Positions 1 through 8,678 of a stretch of 50,460 bases of DNA are shown piece by piece. Under the pieces are notes generated by a model that had not been told where the DNA came from, made no database searches, and was given only the letters and a program-made list of their open reading frames with translations. The position numbers and the translations under genes are program-made. Each line of letters begins with the position of its first letter. Within the stretch, counting starts at the first letter, position 1. This DNA comes from an uncultured Clostridia bacterium (GTDB taxonomy: Bacteria > Bacillota > Clostridia > Oscillospirales > Acutalibacteraceae): the NCBI GenBank assembly GCA_937898625.1, contig CALEJF010000026.1, positions 1 through 50,460 of the forward strand, written 5' to 3'.

Positions 1-57
1 ACCTCCCTCAATGAGGGAGGGGAAAATTAAATCAGTTAGACAAATTCAAATTTGTCA
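1..57. repeat. Partial copy of dispersed palindromic (MITE-like) repeat, cut by window edge
   Basis: The first 57 bases match 44386-44439 with a single mismatch, including the CCTCCCTCAATGAGGGAGG hairpin and the AT-rich tail ending in CAAATTCAAATTTG. A third related copy lies at 11232-11382. The rest of this copy is outside the window. No coding is seen in it. Confidence 0.8.
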
Positions 58-74
58 CTGATAACATACAAAAA

Positions 75-102
75 AATCCACCTGAATTGCTCCAAGTGGA
101 TT
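75..102 (-). terminator. Rho-independent terminator of the beta-propeller gene
   Basis: Inverted repeat AATCCAC/GTGGATT with a 14-base loop. On the minus strand it is followed by a run of T, just past the stop codon of the gene at 115-990. Confidence 0.7.
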
Positions 103-114
103 ATCATATCTAGT

Positions 115-990
115 CTATTCTGTCAATGCATAATGTCTGATAGTAACAGAAACAAGTTTATCGTAGTCTGCTATATGTATGAATGAGCCATCATCCATAG
201 GGTAAACAGTCAAGCCCTCTGCTTCGTGGTCACGGCCACTTACTGTTCTCTCAAAAAGTGTTTCAACCTTGCCTGTTTTCACATCAACTGTCTGCACCTT
301 TTCTGTTGCAGAGCCTTCAACATCATATGACATATAAAGAAGTCCGTCATAATACTCTGCACCCTGAATTCTGTCAATTGCTTCGGAAAGCATTATTTTA
401 TGTGAGAAAGACATATCATCAAGATTGTAGGCTAAAATACAATCTGTTTCGTGAAATTGTGAGGTATAAAGATATCCGTTTTCTCCGTCAACTGCACAAT
501 AAGGAATACCATCATCAAGAAATTCCGTGCCAAGGTCATAGTACTCCCCTGTAAATTCAAGCGTTTCTGCATCGTAAACAAGGATAAGGTTATATGTATC
601 TGTATCATCCTCTGTTGCAGCGTAGATTTTTCCGTTATAATAACTAATTCCGCCGATATGGTCGCTGTTGTACTTTTCCTTAATTTCCTTGGGAATAGCG
701 TTGTGCGTAGAAACAACTTTTTCAAAACCATCCGCTGTCCACTTTGCCATACCTACAAGGTCAAGAGCTGCAATAGAGCCTGATGTGTAAAAATATTCAC
801 CATCCGTTGTTATTCCCTGGCTCATAAGAAGTGCTTCATCAAGAGTAAATTGCTCACTTCTCACAAGTTTTGCATTTGGAGAAGAACTAATATCCCCACC
901 ATTTATTAAGCCTGAAAGCAAAAGAATGAGTGAACTAAAAACTGCCCACACAGAACGAATTGTTAATGGGACGCTTTTTGCAATAAACAT
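115..990 (-). CDS. Membrane-anchored or secreted beta-propeller-like protein, function unknown
   Basis: About 291 residues. A hydrophobic segment (about residues 12-27) looks like an uncleaved signal anchor. The rest repeats short blocks of the type YxxGxIYAATxD, each a beta-strand turn, as in YncE-like or glutamine-cyclotransferase-like propellers; examples are GGISYYNGKIYAAT and GAEYYDGLLYMSYD. No catalytic motif is recognised. The start at 990 is preferred over an upstream in-frame one at 1050 because GGTGG lies 8 bases before this ATG. The gene is followed by a terminator and sits after a DUF1349 gene on the same strand. It could be an extracellular binding or lactonase-like protein; the fold call is inference from repeat pattern. 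Confidence 0.6.
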   Translation of the reverse strand: MFIAKSVPLTIRSVWAVFSSLILLLSGLINGGDISSSPNAKLVRSEQFTLDEALLMSQGITTDGEYFYTSGSIAALDLVGMAKWTADGFEKVVSTHNAIPKEIKEKYNSDHIGGISYYNGKIYAATEDDTDTYNLILVYDAETLEFTGEYYDLGTEFLDDGIPYCAVDGENGYLYTSQFHETDCILAYNLDDMSFSHKIMLSEAIDRIQGAEYYDGLLYMSYDVEGSATEKVQTVDVKTGKVETLFERTVSGRDHEAEGLTVYPMDDGSFIHIADYDKLVSVTIRHYALTE

Positions 991-1118
991 TGTAATACCA
1001 CCAATACTATATAATATTTTCAATATAAAACTAAAGAAGAAATATTGCAATAATTTTCATAAAACTTGCGACAAAACTGATACTACTCAGGTTTTATCAA
1101 TTCTACAAATTAAGTTTT

Positions 1119-1727
1119 TTATTCTTCATCGGGTTGTTGACCGTCATGTGCCAACCATTTACATTCGGTTACTTTCATATCGGTAAAAATTGCTTTGAAT
1201 GACGAATTTTCAGGACTACACGCGTAAATGCCAAATCGGATTGTTCCGCCACCATTCCACATATGACAAACGCGCATTTGCGAATAATTAATTCCGTCAG
1301 TTGAGCACTCAATACAATAATCGTCTTCTCTGCGACTTAATCTGTACCACATCGATTTAACCGATGCATCAATAACGGTTGTTGCCCAGTCCGAATATCC
1401 GTTATTAGTGACAACACTACCCAAGTGCTGGAATTCTTCATTTTCGTACTCTATTGAGGCTTTCAACCAGTTATCAGAATCAAGATACATTACCACTCCG
1501 CATTGGTCAAATCTATGCTCACTATGGAACTCGGTTTTTACTTCAAAAGAGAAAAATTTTTCCTCTGTTTCAATCTGTAAAGCAGGAGCATTGTCGTTTC
1601 TGAAATGGTAATATGTTCTCTGCCACAAATCAGTATGTGGCTCGGTAATTATTTCAACCTTATCTTCTGTGACTGTGTACTGTTTGGGAGCTCTTGTCCA
1701 TTTCATATTCTTTGTATTGATTTTCAT
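1119..1727 (-). CDS. DUF1349 family protein (concanavalin-like beta-sandwich)
   Basis: 202 residues with the look of the DUF1349 family: an early aromatic-rich strand (TDLWQRTYYHF), the block DQCGVVMYLDSDNWLKASIE, then SVVTNNGYSDWA and a C-terminal strand IRFGIYACSP. Members are about 190-200 residues, so this is full length. The fold is a jelly-roll shared with laminin-G/concanavalin proteins and is presumed to bind sugars; the exact role is not known. No signal peptide, so it is probably cytoplasmic. An upstream in-frame GTG at 1736 overlaps the ribosome-binding site AGAGG, so the ATG at 1727 is chosen. The GPH sugar symporter upstream on the same strand supports a sugar-related role. Confidence 0.8.
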   Translation of the reverse strand: MKINTKNMKWTRAPKQYTVTEDKVEIITEPHTDLWQRTYYHFRNDNAPALQIETEEKFFSFEVKTEFHSEHRFDQCGVVMYLDSDNWLKASIEYENEEFQHLGSVVTNNGYSDWATTVIDASVKSMWYRLSRREDDYCIECSTDGINYSQMRVCHMWNGGGTIRFGIYACSPENSSFKAIFTDMKVTECKWLAHDGQQPDEE

Positions 1728-1814
1728 TTTAGACACCTCTAAAAAAACTCAAATTTATTAATCACCTTGATTATACCATCTTTATTCCAACAATTCAATG
1801 TATACAAAACAATC

Positions 1815-1834
1815 CCCACCTATACTTAGATGGG
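1815..1834 (-). terminator. Probable terminator of the GPH symporter gene
   Basis: Imperfect hairpin (CCCATCT/AGGTGGG on the minus strand, 6-base loop) followed by GATTGTTTTG, 34 bases past the stop of the symporter gene. The T run is short, so this is a weaker call. Confidence 0.45.
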
Positions 1835-1867
1835 ACATTTATTGTTTGTGTTAATTTAGTGCTCGTT

Positions 1868-3502
1868 TTACACCTTGATTGCTTGGTATTCTTCTAAAAT
1901 TCTATTCCATTTATCTATGTTTTCTGCTTTGAGTTTTTCAACTTCGTCACAGATGATTTTTGCACACATATAACATTCTTTCTCTTGTTTTGTCTTATAC
2001 CCTGCATACTGTGTAAGATTTGTTTCGGCTTCAAAAACAAGGTTAATCACTTCCACAAGATTTGAGTTATCAAAATCATTACGGTCAAAGTCAGAGAAAA
2101 TTGCACGAAGTTTAAGTGCAGTAATCATATTTTTTCTCTTACCCTCACTTAAATCGTAGAAAAGGAATGGAATAAGTGAAAGAATTGTACCACCAATTGC
2201 ACATATAATTGAAATTCTTACAAGTGGTGTTCGGAATGCTGCATTGTACAAATCGTCATAGTTATTTGTAAGACCGTAGGTTCTGAAAATAAGCGGGAAA
2301 ACATAGCCGGTTGCAAGTGCTACAATACTACCGATAAGCACGCCACCTTGTTCAATAAAGCCCTCAAGACGGTCCCCTGTTTTGTATTGCTGATAGTCCA
2401 TCATATCAGCCTTCATTGCAGGAAGATAGATAATTGAAACTGCTCCCACCATTTCTTTTATAAAAATACAAATGAACAAAAGCACATAGTTTTTATATAG
2501 GAAAAGCATTAAAACAAGACAAATAGTCTGAATGGAAAGGGAAATCAGACAAATCCGTTTTTTACCTAATTTATTTGTGAGTGGTGCCGCAGCCAGCATA
2601 CCGGGAGTATATGCCTCACCTTTAATTACAGTCATAATTGAATAGATTGCAGGGTTGTTCATTCCGTAGTAGAATATCCATTGGAAAATATACCCATAAC
2701 CTTGATTCAAGAATGCAAACCATTGAGAAACATTGATAATCCAGAAATACTTATTATGAGATACTTTTTTGAGTCCCTCAAAGAAGTTCATTTTTTGAAC
2801 ATATTGTTTTGGTACAATTACTCGTTCTTTTGTGCCAAAAACACAAAGCATACTGATAACTACGCCGATTGTACAGAATATTGGAAAACCAATACGATAT
2901 GTTTTAATATCATCAAGTGGTCCGATGAGTGGCATAACAGGATTTATAACAGTTGGGGCAAATGAATATATAATTGAACTGATTTCAATAATCCATGAAC
3001 GCTCTTTTGAATTTGCAGACATAACCTGAACAAGTCCCGAATAAGCTGCACTATAAAACGGCGAAACGAACTGCAACAATGTATAGCACACGAATACAGC
3101 CACAAGTTTTTCGTTATATGCCATTGTTTCATAAGGCAAATACACAAAAACTATACCGATTATTGCAGTTGGTAATCCAAGTGCTAATAAGTACGGTCTG
3201 AATTTACCCATTTTGCTTTTCGTATTATCAAAAAGCATTGCACGAGTAGGCGCCATAAGCAACATAATAAGTGTTGAAATAACATTCATTGTCTGCAAGT
3301 CCATTGCTTTAATGCCAATAGATGCACCTACAATCATACTACCTGCACTAAGGCCTATCATACCCACGATAGCTGTGATGAAATAAACACCTGTACCACC
3401 AACAGAATACGACACAATTTCTTTATATGGCACATAATTACCTTCGGCAGGAGTTTTCCAATTTGATTTAACTGTATTGAACAATTTTTGAATTTTTCCC
3501 AT
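1868..3502 (-). CDS. GPH-family (MelB-like) sugar:cation symporter
   Basis: 544 residues with about 12 hydrophobic segments. The N-terminal pattern fits the glycoside-pentoside-hexuronide:cation symporter family: YSVGGTGVYFITAIVG in helix 1, then a loop with LFDNTKSKMGKFRPYLL, the family's D..R...GKFRPF-type signature. Central residues DQ..FIEQGG in YKTGDRLEGF also fit. The protein is longer than the usual 450-480 because of a soluble C-terminal tail of about 80 residues (from about 465) rich in charged residues. It would import a glycoside or hexuronide with Na+ or H+. The substrate cannot be read from sequence. A GGGTG ribosome-binding site precedes the ATG. Confidence 0.85.
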   Translation of the reverse strand: MGKIQKLFNTVKSNWKTPAEGNYVPYKEIVSYSVGGTGVYFITAIVGMIGLSAGSMIVGASIGIKAMDLQTMNVISTLIMLLMAPTRAMLFDNTKSKMGKFRPYLLALGLPTAIIGIVFVYLPYETMAYNEKLVAVFVCYTLLQFVSPFYSAAYSGLVQVMSANSKERSWIIEISSIIYSFAPTVINPVMPLIGPLDDIKTYRIGFPIFCTIGVVISMLCVFGTKERVIVPKQYVQKMNFFEGLKKVSHNKYFWIINVSQWFAFLNQGYGYIFQWIFYYGMNNPAIYSIMTVIKGEAYTPGMLAAAPLTNKLGKKRICLISLSIQTICLVLMLFLYKNYVLLFICIFIKEMVGAVSIIYLPAMKADMMDYQQYKTGDRLEGFIEQGGVLIGSIVALATGYVFPLIFRTYGLTNNYDDLYNAAFRTPLVRISIICAIGGTILSLIPFLFYDLSEGKRKNMITALKLRAIFSDFDRNDFDNSNLVEVINLVFEAETNLTQYAGYKTKQEKECYMCAKIICDEVEKLKAENIDKWNRILEEYQAIKV

Positions 3503-3625
3503 TTAAACACCCAAAATCATATTTTTTCTTTATTATAATACTTTTTAACCACAAAATCAATTACATCCTAAAACATATAAATTATTCTGTTGTCAAACAA
3601 TAATTCATTTAACAAACATAAAAAT

Positions 3626-3665
3626 GACCTCCTTGTATTTGGTAATACCATTTTACAAGGAGGTC
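3626..3665 (-). terminator. Terminator after the 223-residue membrane protein gene
   Basis: Perfect 12-bp inverted repeat GACCTCCTTGTA/TACAAGGAGGTC with a 16-base loop, followed by ATTTTTATG on the minus strand, between the stop at 3699 and the start of the symporter gene. Confidence 0.75.
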
Positions 3666-3698
3666 TGTGTTTTGTTGAATGTGTGAAAATATTTAAAA

Positions 3699-4370
3699 CT
3701 AAATAATTGTTCTTGATAATTTTGAAATTTGAATATCAAGTTCTCGAATTTCTACGTGCACTTTCATATTTAATTTTAACAGTTCAAAATGTGTTGGTCT
3801 AAAGTAGTCAATGATAATTTTTGAACTTGGACAATCAATATCTATGTGTTCTACTTTGTCATGTAATTCATCAAAAGAATCTACTAATAAACACGCATCA
3901 TAATTAAAATTTTCTTTGCAATATTCTCTCGGTTTAAAATTTACTGTTTTATCGAACTGCTTCTGTAAAATTTCTGCATTTATATCATTGGCATAGACAT
4001 GAACATCATAGATGAAATTATATATATTCTCGTCACCATTGAACTTATCAAATTTAAAACGAGATAAATGATTATATCCATTTAAATACCTATGTATCAT
4101 TGTGCTTAATTCTTTTAACCATTCCCTTTTGGCGTTAAGTTCAGTAATGTTTTTTTGTTTTGCACCACTAACTAAACATATAATCAATCCCGTTATTAGA
4201 CCTGCAAATATATTAGCAAATATCGATGCAGAAAACTCTGCATCAAATAAATTAAGAAATATAGAAATTAGAAGCGCAACAATAGCTAACACTGCAATAA
4301 CAATAGCCATTCTAATGTGATAAAAATTTACGACTGCTTTACCTCGTTTTTTAATCTTTTTTTCTTTCAT
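3699..4370 (-). CDS. Uncharacterised membrane protein with two N-terminal TM helices
   Basis: 223 residues. A basic N-terminus (MKEKKIKKRGK) precedes two membrane segments, about residues 20-42 and 49-68, then a soluble C-terminal domain of about 150 residues rich in Asp, Lys and aromatic residues. No family is recognised. GAGG lies 9 bases before the ATG. It starts 20 bases after the preceding minus-strand gene, so the two are probably co-transcribed and end at the terminator at 3626-3665. The arrangement (short membrane hairpin plus cytosolic domain) is typical of accessory-region sensors or effectors, but no function can be assigned. Confidence 0.7.
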   Translation of the reverse strand: MKEKKIKKRGKAVVNFYHIRMAIVIAVLAIVALLISIFLNLFDAEFSASIFANIFAGLITGLIICLVSGAKQKNITELNAKREWLKELSTMIHRYLNGYNHLSRFKFDKFNGDENIYNFIYDVHVYANDINAEILQKQFDKTVNFKPREYCKENFNYDACLLVDSFDELHDKVEHIDIDCPSSKIIIDYFRPTHFELLKLNMKVHVEIRELDIQISKLSRTII

Positions 4371-4390
4371 ATAATACCTCTATAATGAAT

Positions 4391-4969
4391 TTATGCAGAA
4401 AGGATAATATCTTTTTGAATTTCAAGATATTCTCTTATATCAATTAGATTATCCTTCTTTTTGGGTTTTGACAATTTAACCTTTTGATTGTTTGCTTCGG
4501 CAAGTTTGTTTGTATAATCAAATACACTGAAAATAATAGCACTTAGCTTATTTGGTGACATCTTGATAGAAATTCTCTTTTCTTCGAGAATATCTAAACT
4601 ATGTATCAAATCATCGATAATTTCATTGTTGAGCGTACCTTCTTTTATTGAGGTATAATACGATTCTAAACATTCATTAAAGAATACTATATCCTTTTTC
4701 TTTTTACTGTATGAAATACAAGAAGCCGTTATTGCAACACCTGTTCCGACTGCAATGACTGAACCAACTACAATAGATGCCCCCTTATGTGCTTTTATAA
4801 TCTCAAAAGCTTTTTTTGCGCCTGTTTCTGCCGCATTTTTAACAGTTGGCAAATGCTTCCTAATCTTATGTTCACCATCTTTTACTAAACCATAAAGTTC
4901 CAGTGTTCCATTTAAAATATCTTCATATATATCATCGGGCACACATACATTAACCGGAACAACAACCAT
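4391..4969 (-). CDS. Uncharacterised protein with one glycine-rich membrane segment
   Basis: 192 residues. The N-terminal 65 residues are amphipathic, beginning VPVNVCVPDDIYEDILNG. A glycine-rich hydrophobic stretch follows at about residues 68-88 (ASIVVGSVIAVGTGVAITAS), then KKKK and a helical C-terminal half of about 100 residues. No known domain is recognised. The ribosome-binding site AAGGAGG is 9 bases before the ATG. The gene lies 20 bases upstream of the two-TM protein gene on the same strand, so the pair looks like a small operon. The glycine-rich helix with GxxxG-type spacing could oligomerise in the membrane, which is inference. Confidence 0.7.
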   Translation of the reverse strand: MVVVPVNVCVPDDIYEDILNGTLELYGLVKDGEHKIRKHLPTVKNAAETGAKKAFEIIKAHKGASIVVGSVIAVGTGVAITASCISYSKKKKDIVFFNECLESYYTSIKEGTLNNEIIDDLIHSLDILEEKRISIKMSPNKLSAIIFSVFDYTNKLAEANNQKVKLSKPKKKDNLIDIREYLEIQKDIILSA

Positions 4970-5046
4970 ACTAAAACCTCCTTAAATCTGCTATCTGTAT
5001 TATATCACATAAATATTCATTATATCAACACCCATAAACGACAAAA

Positions 5047-5074
5047 ACTCCTCACCGATTTCTCGATGAGGAGT
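5047..5074 (-). terminator. Terminator downstream of a decayed gene remnant
   Basis: Perfect 8-bp inverted repeat ACTCCTCA/TGAGGAGT followed by TTTTTG on the minus strand. It lies 5 bases past the stop codon of the remnant at 5080-5216, which suggests that the remnant is the true 3' end of an old gene. Confidence 0.65.
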
Positions 5075-5079
5075 CCATT

Positions 5080-5211
5080 TTAAATATAGAGTTTTACTTC
5101 AATATCTCGCCAGCCTCTGACAAGCTTTGTTGGGGATATGGAATAGACATATTCCTGTGCATCCTCGATTGTGAGAGTAAATTCAGCAAATTTGAAGAAG
5201 TTCTCCGTTAA
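5080..5211 (-). pseudogene. 3' remnant of a decayed gene, family unknown
   Basis: An open frame of about 43 codons on the minus strand reads like the C-terminus of a protein: LTENFFKFAEFTLTIEDAQE, then a segment ending SPTKLVRGWRDIEVKLYI and a stop. It is preceded in frame by a stop codon at about 5216 and has no start codon or ribosome-binding site. A good terminator follows at once. I read it as the preserved end of a gene whose 5' part has been lost. The parent family is not recognised. Confidence 0.4.
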
Positions 5212-5254
5212 TCCTTAATAGTTACCTGTGTGGTGGTTAGCAAAGTAGAGAAAA

Positions 5255-5659
5255 CTATAATTCAATTTTAGAAGCATATTCTTCTAATGCGTGATTGATT
5301 TCTTCTTCATTTTCATAAAATGTATCATCGCACTGTTCTAACATCTCTTCAGCATCTTCATCGTCTTCATTTTCTTCTAATGCTAAATATGCTTGATATG
5401 CTTTTCTTAGATTATCTTTAAGCTTTGCTGATAAAACTTTGTCCAAGACAGACATTTCTTTTTCTAAATTACCTGTGTTTTCAACATTAAGAAAATATTG
5501 GTCATGTCCACCATTATTGATTTCACTTTGGTAAGTCATAAGTTCAGCATATGGTGAATCTACTTTTTGTTCCGTCCATAAATCCCACATTTTGTTCCAT
5601 TGAAGCTCTTCCTTGGTTAATTCAACTTCCTTTTTCTTAAATACATCAAACAATCCCAT
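5255..5659 (-). CDS. DUF4375 (DMP19-like) acidic protein
   Basis: 134 residues. The core MTYQSEINNGGHDQYFLN matches the DUF4375 signature (aromatic-x-x-E-(V/I)-x-N-G-G-x-x-Q/R-F/Y). The C-terminal half is very acidic, with a run such as EENEDDEDAEEMLEQCDD. The best-known member is the Neisseria DNA-mimic protein DMP19, which sequesters a transcription factor, so a DNA-mimic or protein-binding role is possible but unproven here. The N-terminus MGLFDVFKKKE is shared with a paralogue at 25687-26085 (MGLFSFKRKE). Start fits a ribosome-binding site AAAAGGTG just upstream. Confidence 0.75.
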   Translation of the reverse strand: MGLFDVFKKKEVELTKEELQWNKMWDLWTEQKVDSPYAELMTYQSEINNGGHDQYFLNVENTGNLEKEMSVLDKVLSAKLKDNLRKAYQAYLALEENEDDEDAEEMLEQCDDTFYENEEEINHALEEYASKIEL

Positions 5660-5719
5660 AAAATCACCTTTTTATTTCATTATACCATAGGACACAATAA
5701 TTGCAATAGGCACAAAAAT

Positions 5720-5741
5720 CCCCTTGGATTGCTCCAAGGGG
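5720..5741 (-). terminator. Terminator of ppdK
   Basis: Perfect 8-bp inverted repeat CCCCTTGG/CCAAGGGG with a 6-base loop, followed by ATTTTTG on the minus strand, about 70 bases past the ppdK stop. Confidence 0.75.
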
Positions 5742-5757
5742 ACTGTTTGTTGTTTTT

Positions 5758-5789
5758 TGCGGACAGACAAGGACGTCTGTCCCTACGCG
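5758..5789. repeat. Short palindromic repeat of a dispersed type
   Basis: GGACAGAC/GTCTGTCC inverted repeat flanked by GCG and CGCG, more GC-rich than its surroundings, inserted between the ppdK stop and its terminator. Short palindromes of this style (a GGxCAGAC hairpin followed by CCCTACG) are common interspersed elements in gut clostridia. Only one copy is present in this window. Confidence 0.5.
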
Positions 5790-5811
5790 ATTTTATAAAT
5801 CTTGTTTAGAT

Positions 5812-8442
5812 TTATTTCATATCAGCGATTGCTGCCTGAGCTGCTGCAAGACGAGCAATCGGCACACGGAATGGTGAGCAAGATACATAGTTGAGGCCAA
5901 TCTTGTGGCAGAATTCAACTGAAACAGGGTCGCCACCGTGTTCACCACAGATACCGTAGTGAAGGTTCTTGCCACTTGCCTTACCCTTAGCAACTGCCAT
6001 TTCCATAAGAGCACCTACGCCGTTCTGGTCGAGCTTTGCAAATGGGTCGTTTTCGAAAATCTTGCTATCATAGTAAGCTGTAAGGAACTTACCAGCATCG
6101 TCACGGCTGAAGCCATAAGTCATCTGTGTAAGGTCGTTTGTACCGAAGCAGAAGAAGTCAGCTTCTTTAGCGATTTCGTCAGCTGTGATACATGCTCTTG
6201 GGATTTCAATCATTGTACCAACTTCGTAAGCGAGTTCAACGCCTGCTGCTGCGATTTCAGCATCAGCTGTTTCAACAACAACTTTCTTAACGAACTTGAG
6301 TTCTTTAACATCGCCTACAAGAGGAATCATAATTTCAGGAACAAGGTTCCAATCTGCATGAGCTTTCTTAACATTGATTGCTGCACGGATAACAGCCTTT
6401 GTCTGCATTGCTGCGATTTCAGGATATGTTACTGCAAGACGGCAACCACGGTGACCCATCATTGGGTTGAACTCATGGAGAGATGCGATGATATCCTTGA
6501 TATCCTGAACTGATTTGCCCTGTGCGTCAGCAAGGAGCTTGATGTCAGCTTCTTCTGTAGGAACAAATTCGTGGAGAGGTGGGTCAAGGAAACGGATTGT
6601 AACCGGATTACCTTCAAGAGCTTCGTAAAGCTTTTCAAAGTCGCCCTGCTGATAAGGAAGAATCTTATCAAGAGCTGCTTCTCTTTCTTCAACTGTATCA
6701 GCACAAATCATTTCACGGAATGCTGCGATTCTGTCTTCTTCAAAGAACATATGCTCTGTACGGCAAAGACCGATACCTTCTGCACCGAGTTCACGAGCTT
6801 TCTTAGCATCTGTAGGTGTGTCAGCATTTGTACGAACTTTAAGAGTTCTGTATTTGTCAGCCCAAGCCATAATTCTGCCGAATTCACCAGCGATTTCAGC
6901 GTCAACTGTTGGGATGATACCATCATAGATGTTACCTGTTGAACCGTCGATTGAGATATAGTCGCCTTCAACATATGTCTTACCAGCAAGTTCAAACTTC
7001 TTGTTTTCTTCATCCATCTTGATTTCGCCACAACCAGATACACAGCATGTACCCATACCACGAGCAACAACAGCTGCGTGAGATGTCATACCACCACGAA
7101 CTGTAAGGATACCCTGAGCAGCCTTCATACCTGTGATGTCTTCTGGAGATGTTTCAAGACGAACAAGAACAACCTTTTCGCCTCTTTCGTTCCATTCAAC
7201 AGCATCTTCAGCTGTGAATACAACTTTACCACAAGCAGCACCAGGAGATGCGCCAAGGCCTTTACCTGCTGGAACTGCAGTCTTAAGAACTTTAGCATCA
7301 AACTGTGGGTGGAGGAGTGTATCAAGGTTTCTTGGGTCAATCATAGCAACTGCTTTCTTCTCGTCAATCATACCTTCGTCAACGAGGTCGCAAGCAATCT
7401 TAAGAGCAGCCTTAGCTGTTCTCTTACCGTTTCTTGTCTGGAGCATATAGAGTTTACCAGCTTCAACTGTAAATTCCATATCCTGCATATCTCTGTAGTG
7501 GTCTTCAAGAATACCACATACTCTTACGAAATCAGCGTATGCTTCCGGGAACTTTTCAGCCATCTGTGCGATTGGCATTGGAGTTCTAACACCAGCAACA
7601 ACGTCTTCACCCTGTGCATTTACAAGGAATTCACCCATAAGGCCTTTTTCACCTGTAGCTGGGTCTCTTGTGAAAGCAACACCAGTACCGCAATCGTCAC
7701 CCATGTTACCGAATGCCATAGCCTGAACGTTAACAGCTGTACCCCATGAATAAGGGATATCGTTGTCACGACGGTAAACATTTGCACGAGGGTTGTCCCA
7801 TGAACGGAAAACTGCTTCAACAGCACCCATAAGTTGTTCTCTTGGGTCTGATGGGAAGTCTTTACCAATCTTTGACTTGTACTCAGCTTTGAACTGATTT
7901 GCAAGTTCCTTGAGGTCATCAGCTGTAAGCTCAACGTCCTGAGTAACGCCTCTGTCCTCTTTCATTTTGTCGATAAGTTCTTCAAAGTACTTCTTACCAA
8001 CTTCCATAACAACATCAGAATACATCTGAATGAATCTTCTGTAGCAGTCGTATGCCCAACGAGCATTACCTGACTTAGCTGCCATAACTTCAACAACTTC
8101 TTCGTTAAGACCAAGGTTGAGGATTGTATCCATCATACCTGGCATTGAAGCACGAGCACCTGAACGAACTGAAACAAGGAGTGGGTTCTGTGTATCACCG
8201 AATTTTTTGCCAGTGATTTCTTCCATCTTGTCGATGTACTCCATAATTTCTGCCTGAATGTCATCATTGATTTTTCTGCCATCCTCATAGTACTGTGTAC
8301 ATGCTTCTGTTGTAACTGTGAAGCCCTGAGGAACTGGGAGACCGAGACTTGTCATCTCTGCAAGGTTAGCGCCTTTACCACCAAGGAGTTCACGCATTGA
8401 AGCGTTACCCTCTTTGAAAAGGTAAACAAACTTTTTGCTCAT
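5812..8442 (-). CDS. ppdK: Pyruvate, phosphate dikinase
   Basis: 876 residues, full length for the clostridial enzyme (874-880). It interconverts pyruvate + ATP + Pi and phosphoenolpyruvate + AMP + PPi in the cytoplasm; in fermenters it often runs toward pyruvate. Domains in order: N-terminal ATP-grasp nucleotide-binding domain (GGKGANLAEMTSLGLPVPQG at the start, then SVRSGARASMPGMMDTILNL), the swivelling phosphohistidine domain with GGMTSHAAVVARGMG (His455), and the C-terminal PEP-binding TIM barrel with GICGEHGGDPVSV (Cys832). All catalytic residues are present. GGAGG precedes the ATG. The gene is monocistronic with its own promoter and terminator. Confidence 0.98.
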   Translation of the reverse strand: MSKKFVYLFKEGNASMRELLGGKGANLAEMTSLGLPVPQGFTVTTEACTQYYEDGRKINDDIQAEIMEYIDKMEEITGKKFGDTQNPLLVSVRSGARASMPGMMDTILNLGLNEEVVEVMAAKSGNARWAYDCYRRFIQMYSDVVMEVGKKYFEELIDKMKEDRGVTQDVELTADDLKELANQFKAEYKSKIGKDFPSDPREQLMGAVEAVFRSWDNPRANVYRRDNDIPYSWGTAVNVQAMAFGNMGDDCGTGVAFTRDPATGEKGLMGEFLVNAQGEDVVAGVRTPMPIAQMAEKFPEAYADFVRVCGILEDHYRDMQDMEFTVEAGKLYMLQTRNGKRTAKAALKIACDLVDEGMIDEKKAVAMIDPRNLDTLLHPQFDAKVLKTAVPAGKGLGASPGAACGKVVFTAEDAVEWNERGEKVVLVRLETSPEDITGMKAAQGILTVRGGMTSHAAVVARGMGTCCVSGCGEIKMDEENKKFELAGKTYVEGDYISIDGSTGNIYDGIIPTVDAEIAGEFGRIMAWADKYRTLKVRTNADTPTDAKKARELGAEGIGLCRTEHMFFEEDRIAAFREMICADTVEEREAALDKILPYQQGDFEKLYEALEGNPVTIRFLDPPLHEFVPTEEADIKLLADAQGKSVQDIKDIIASLHEFNPMMGHRGCRLAVTYPEIAAMQTKAVIRAAINVKKAHADWNLVPEIMIPLVGDVKELKFVKKVVVETADAEIAAAGVELAYEVGTMIEIPRACITADEIAKEADFFCFGTNDLTQMTYGFSRDDAGKFLTAYYDSKIFENDPFAKLDQNGVGALMEMAVAKGKASGKNLHYGICGEHGGDPVSVEFCHKIGLNYVSCSPFRVPIARLAAAQAAIADMK

Positions 8443-8517
8443 TTTTATACCTCCAAAAAATTATTAACTAATTTAACTTAAATGTATCAAAACGCAATGA
8501 CACATTTAACCTTATAA

Positions 8518-8546
8518 ATTGTAACAAAAAACAATTTCTTTTTCAA
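8518..8546 (-). promoter_or_regulatory. Sigma-A-type promoter of ppdK
   Basis: On the minus strand TTGAAA (8541-8546), a 17-base spacer and TACAAT (8518-8523), about 75 bases before the ppdK start. Confidence 0.65.
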
Positions 8547-8678
8547 TAGTTTTTCCCTATTTTTTTCCATCATTCGCATTTTGTTCGTTAATAGACAAAA
8601 ATAGTTCTTTTTCTTCATAGACTTTTGGTGTTTTTTGTGATATATTTTAGATTAGATATTAGATATAAGGTGATAACT

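Noticed and set aside
5938..6513. Long plus-strand open frame (191 codons) opposite ppdK
   Set aside because: It lies wholly opposite a strongly conserved gene, is very Cys/Phe/Ser-rich because of codon bias on the other strand, and has no ribosome-binding site.
7078..7749. Plus-strand open frame of 223 codons opposite ppdK
   Set aside because: Same shadow effect as above; sequence is low-complexity Cys/Ser/Thr/Asn with no family likeness.
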